Shown here piece after piece: positions 61,341-64,000 of a DNA stretch of 64,000 nt. The notes beneath the pieces are model-generated. The model saw only the letters and a list, made by a program, of their open reading frames with translations. It ran no database searches and was not told the origin of the DNA. Position 1 is the first letter of the stretch. Every line of letters starts with the position of its first letter. Source of the DNA: Roseburia sp. 499 (lineage in GTDB: Bacteria > Bacillota > Clostridia > Lachnospirales > Lachnospiraceae); the NCBI RefSeq assembly GCF_001940225.2, contig NZ_CP135164.1, positions 868,001 to 932,000 of the forward strand, read 5' to 3'. The translations under genes were made by a program, and so were the position numbers.

Positions 61341-61685
61341 TTAGGAACGAATAGAATCATGTTCACGAATTTTTTTTAGTAAATCTGGTTGAGGATTTAC
61401 AAATTCTCCACCATAAGCATAGTGAGAAGCATCTATAATATCACAGCGAATAATCTGAAGAGTTGCGGTATATGTAATTCCATCATTAAAATTAACAGAA
61501 GCATGGAAGAAATAATCCAGAGGCAAAATACATTCCGAAGTAAAGCCTACACCGTGCTCTGAAATATCAGTAACATCAATAGGAGCTTCGAGATGATGAA
61601 TCCCGGAAACATCCTGTTTATAAAGGTCGCAGATGCTTAAGGTGAGATGTATGGGAACTCTAAGACTTCTTCGTTTTTCTATCAT
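61341..61685 (-). CDS. PilZ-domain protein
   Basis: A 114-aa single-domain PilZ protein, a receptor for cyclic di-GMP. E-K-R-R-S-L-R-V-P-I-H-L at 3-14 has the R-x3-R motif and D-V-T-D-I-S-E-H-G-V-G-F carries the D/N-x-S-x2-G motif. The start at 61685 is chosen because AGGAGG lies 11-12 nt upstream within the longer frame. It may link cyclic di-GMP to surface functions such as the Tad-like cluster, but distance gives no proof. Confidence 0.85.
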   Translation of the reverse strand: MIEKRRSLRVPIHLTLSICDLYKQDVSGIHHLEAPIDVTDISEHGVGFTSECILPLDYFFHASVNFNDGITYTATLQIIRCDIIDASHYAYGGEFVNPQPDLLKKIREHDSIRS

Positions 61686-61868
61686 AGTTTTGTAATCCTC
61701 CTGTAGTTGTCTAAGCATACCTTAGCAGAATATGAGAACTTCGTCAAGATAAGAGCCAATAAGAATTTTTATAAGTACAACTTATGAAACAACTAAATTA
61801 TACAAAATATCTAAAGAAACATCAAAAATTTTCTACAAATAAGAAAAGGGTATCTCATAGGAATTTCA

Positions 61869-61898
61869 TTGACTTAAGGAAAGAGACTGTATTATAAT
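61869..61898 (+). promoter_or_regulatory. promoter of purC-purF
   Basis: TTGACT (61869-61874), an 18-bp spacer and TATAAT (61893-61898). AAAACGAATGTT follows at about 61900-61911 and loosely resembles a PurBox half. No purine riboswitch was recognised in the 246-bp gap 61719-61964. Confidence 0.65.
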
Positions 61899-61964
61899 CA
61901 AAACGAATGTTAAAATGTGCATGGATTAGGTGCAATATTAGGAAAGTGAGAATGGAGGATAACA

Positions 61965-62843
61965 ATGAGTATTCAGGAATTTAAACCGGTAAAAGAAGGA
62001 AAGGTACGTGAAGTTTATGATAACGGAGACAATCTGATTATTGTAGCGACAGACAGAATTTCTGCTTTTGATGTTATTTTAAAGAACAAAGTTACAAAGA
62101 AAGGTGCAATCCTTACACAGATGTCTAAGTTTTGGTTTGATTTTACAAAAGACATTGTGCCGAACCATATGCTTTCCGTGGATGTAAAAGATATGCCAGA
62201 ATTTTTCCAGGATGAAAAGTTTGATGGTAATAGCATGATGTGCAAAAAGTTAGAGATGCTTCCAATTGAGTGTATCGTACGTGGATATATTACAGGAAGT
62301 GGTTGGGCAAGTTATCAGGAAAACGGAACTGTTTGTGGAATTAAGCTTCCGGAAGGATTAAAAGAGTCTGACAAGTTGCCGGAACCGATTTACACACCAA
62401 GTACTAAGGCGGAAATTGGAGATCATGATGAGAATATTTCCTTCGAAAGAAGTGTAGAAGTATTAGAGAAGATTTATCCGGGAAAAGGTGCTGATTATGC
62501 ACAGCAGATTAAAGATTGTACGATTGCATTATATAAAAAATGTGCAGAGTATGCATTAAGCAAAGGTATTATTATTGCAGATACTAAGTTTGAATTTGGT
62601 TTGGATGAAAATGGAAAAGTCGTTCTGGGAGATGAGATGTTGACACCGGATAGTTCACGTTTCTGGCCATTAGAAGGATATGAATCAGGAAAGTCACAGC
62701 CATCCTTTGATAAGCAGTTTGTAAGAGATTGGTTGAAACAGAATCCGGACAGTGATTATTTATTACCACAGGAAGTTGTAGACAAGACAGTAGATAAATA
62801 TAAAGAAGCATATGAATTATTAACCGGTAAAAAATTTGTATAA
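61965..62843 (+). CDS. purC: phosphoribosylaminoimidazole-succinocarboxamide synthase
   Basis: A 292-aa SAICAR synthetase, joining CAIR and aspartate with ATP in purine synthesis. K-E-G-K-V-R-E-V-Y-D at about 10-19 is the nucleotide loop. A-T-D-R-I-S-A-F-D, E-C-I-V-R-G-Y-I-T-G-S-G-W and D-T-K-F-E-F-G near 206 are the family signatures. At 292 aa it is the longer, yeast-like form rather than the 240-aa one. GGAGG upstream. purF begins 17 bp later. Confidence 0.95.
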   Translation: MSIQEFKPVKEGKVREVYDNGDNLIIVATDRISAFDVILKNKVTKKGAILTQMSKFWFDFTKDIVPNHMLSVDVKDMPEFFQDEKFDGNSMMCKKLEMLPIECIVRGYITGSGWASYQENGTVCGIKLPEGLKESDKLPEPIYTPSTKAEIGDHDENISFERSVEVLEKIYPGKGADYAQQIKDCTIALYKKCAEYALSKGIIIADTKFEFGLDENGKVVLGDEMLTPDSSRFWPLEGYESGKSQPSFDKQFVRDWLKQNPDSDYLLPQEVVDKTVDKYKEAYELLTGKKFV

Positions 62844-62860
62844 TAGAACTGGAGATATCT

Positions 62861-64000
62861 ATGAACAACGATAAGATAGAAAAAAATATTTCAGGAGATG
62901 AATTGCATGAAGAGTGCGGCGTCTTCGGAATGTATGATTTTGATGGAAATGATGTAGCTTCCACCATATATTATGGATTGTTTGCATTACAGCACAGAGG
63001 ACAGGAAAGCTGTGGTATTGCAGTCAGTGAGACAAGTGGTCCTAAGGGAAAGGTTACTTCCTATAAGGGAATGGGACTGGTAAATGAGGTATTTACGGAA
63101 GAGAATCTGGAGGCAATGAAGGGAGATATCGGTGTAGGTCATGTACGTTACTCTACTGCCGGAGCATCTACCAGAGAAAATGCACAGCCTTTGGTGTTGA
63201 ATTATGTAAAAGGAACATTGGCATTAGCGCATAACGGTAACTTAATTAATGCGAAAGAACTTCGCCATGATTTGGAATATACCGGAGCAATTTTCCAGAC
63301 AACCATTGACTCTGAGGTAATTGCATATCATATTGCAAGAGAACGTTTGAACAGCAAGACTGTAGAAGAAGCAGTGGGACGTGCGATTAGAAAGATTAAG
63401 GGTGCGTTTTCATTGGTTGTTATGAGTCCAAGAAAGCTGATTGGAGCAAGAGACCCGTTTGGATTCAAGCCTCTTTGTATTGGAAAACGTGATAATGCAT
63501 ATATTTTGGCATCCGAGACCTGTGCCCTTGATACCATTGGTGCAGAGTATGTAAGAGATGTGCTTCCGGGAGAGATTGTAACAATTACACCGGAAGGAAT
63601 TCAGTCGGATACAAGTCTGTGTCTGCCAAAAGAGCAGGAAGCAAGATGTATTTTTGAATATATTTATTTTGCAAGACCGGATAGCCATATTGACGGCGTA
63701 AGCGTATATGGCTCCAGAATCAAAGCAGGACGTTTTCTTGCTATGGATTCACCGGTAGAAGCTGATTTAGTAGTTGGTGTACCGGAATCCGGTAACGCAG
63801 CAGCACTTGGATATTCCATGGAATCCGGAATCCCTTATGGAACAGCTTTTGTAAAGAACGGATATGTAGGTCGTACCTTTATTAAGCCAAAGCAGAGCAA
63901 TCGCGAATCCAGTGTAAAGGTAAAATTAAATGTGTTAGAAGAGTCGGTAAGAGGAAAACGTGTCATTATGATTGACGATTCCATTGTACGTGGAACCACC
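62861..64000 (+). CDS. purF: amidophosphoribosyltransferase (runs off the window)
   Basis: The first 380 codons of PurF, which makes phosphoribosylamine from PRPP and glutamine. A short propeptide of about 18 residues precedes the nucleophile in E-E-C-G-V-F-G-M-Y. The glutaminase domain has H-V-R-Y-S-T-A-G and H-N-G-N-L-I-N. The PRPP loop V-I-M-I-D-D-S-I-V-R-G-T-T is the last thing visible. No stop codon occurs before the window end, so the C-terminus is missing only because of the cut. It forms an operon with purC. Confidence 0.95.
   Translation, partial: MNNDKIEKNISGDELHEECGVFGMYDFDGNDVASTIYYGLFALQHRGQESCGIAVSETSGPKGKVTSYKGMGLVNEVFTEENLEAMKGDIGVGHVRYSTAGASTRENAQPLVLNYVKGTLALAHNGNLINAKELRHDLEYTGAIFQTTIDSEVIAYHIARERLNSKTVEEAVGRAIRKIKGAFSLVVMSPRKLIGARDPFGFKPLCIGKRDNAYILASETCALDTIGAEYVRDVLPGEIVTITPEGIQSDTSLCLPKEQEARCIFEYIYFARPDSHIDGVSVYGSRIKAGRFLAMDSPVEADLVVGVPESGNAAALGYSMESGIPYGTAFVKNGYVGRTFIKPKQSNRESSVKVKLNVLEESVRGKRVIMIDDSIVRGTT

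Noticed and set aside
61719..61964. Purine riboswitch before purC
   Set aside because: The aptamer core could not be found; only a sigma-A promoter and a weak PurBox-like string were visible.

Overview
The window is AT-rich, densely packed Firmicute DNA. Gene content and protein style point to an anaerobic gut clostridium of the Lachnospiraceae type: a butyrate-pathway operon, pyrBI with a regulatory subunit, YlmC/YmxH and SleB-type proteins, NrdR, a compact Tad-like pilus cluster and many AGGAGG ribosome sites. The species cannot be fixed from this window. No rRNA, tRNA, CRISPR array, prophage or transposase gene was seen.

Layout. 1-4.2 kb: 3' end of RNase P RNA, a zinc-ribbon membrane protein, pyrBI (minus strand), a PH-like protein, a CmpB-type membrane protein and an Mrp ATPase. 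4.3-9.0 kb: a Tad-like secretion/pilus cluster with four very small or short membrane proteins that share an E-Y motif. 9.2-14.1 kb: an ECF sigma factor joined to a transmembrane and extracellular part, then a large secreted repeat protein. 14.1-20.5 kb: an orphan ABC binding lipoprotein, aldehyde dehydrogenase, PHP phosphatase, YerC, a structured GC-rich intergenic element, and metY-cysK preceded by a Cys-rich mini-ORF. 20.7-26.1 kb: dnaE, pfkA with a structured leader, and a SpoU methyltransferase. 26.14-26.71 kb: a 570-bp near-perfectly collinear inverted repeat filling the gap between two convergent genes. 27-32 kb: glycerol operon (glpK, two flavoproteins, DUF1667). 32-34 kb: nrdR, yqeG, rpiB, efp. 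34.4-38.7 kb: AraC regulator divergent from a sugar-1-phosphate nucleotidyltransferase, a NahK-like kinase and galE. 38.7-43.5 kb: two-component system divergent from a lantibiotic-type ABC exporter, with four 11-bp-spaced repeats between them. 43.6-44.8 kb: SleB-type hydrolase. 45.1-50.4 kb: thl-hbd-bcd-etfB-etfA without crt. 50.6-55.6 kb: a membrane protein, hypB, a large iron-sulfur flavoprotein and hypA. 55.7-64 kb: a zinc-ribbon pair, mgtE with a mini-ORF leader, a CapA-like lipoprotein, gpmI, a PilZ protein, purC and the start of purF.

How parts work together. The butyrate operon converts acetyl-CoA through acetoacetyl-CoA and 3-hydroxybutyryl-CoA, and reduces crotonyl-CoA with electron bifurcation by Bcd-EtfAB. 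The dehydratase step must be encoded elsewhere. The glycerol operon feeds triose phosphate into glycolysis, where pfkA and gpmI also act. The metY-cysK pair assimilates sulfide. The HypA/HypB cluster carries nickel-insertion proteins without any hydrogenase, so its client is unknown. Several leaders (pyrBI, metY-cysK, pfkA, mgtE) look like sites of RNA-level control.

Limits: all family calls are from memory of motifs; no database search, folding program or alignment tool was run. Small ORFs, promoters and hairpins were read by eye.
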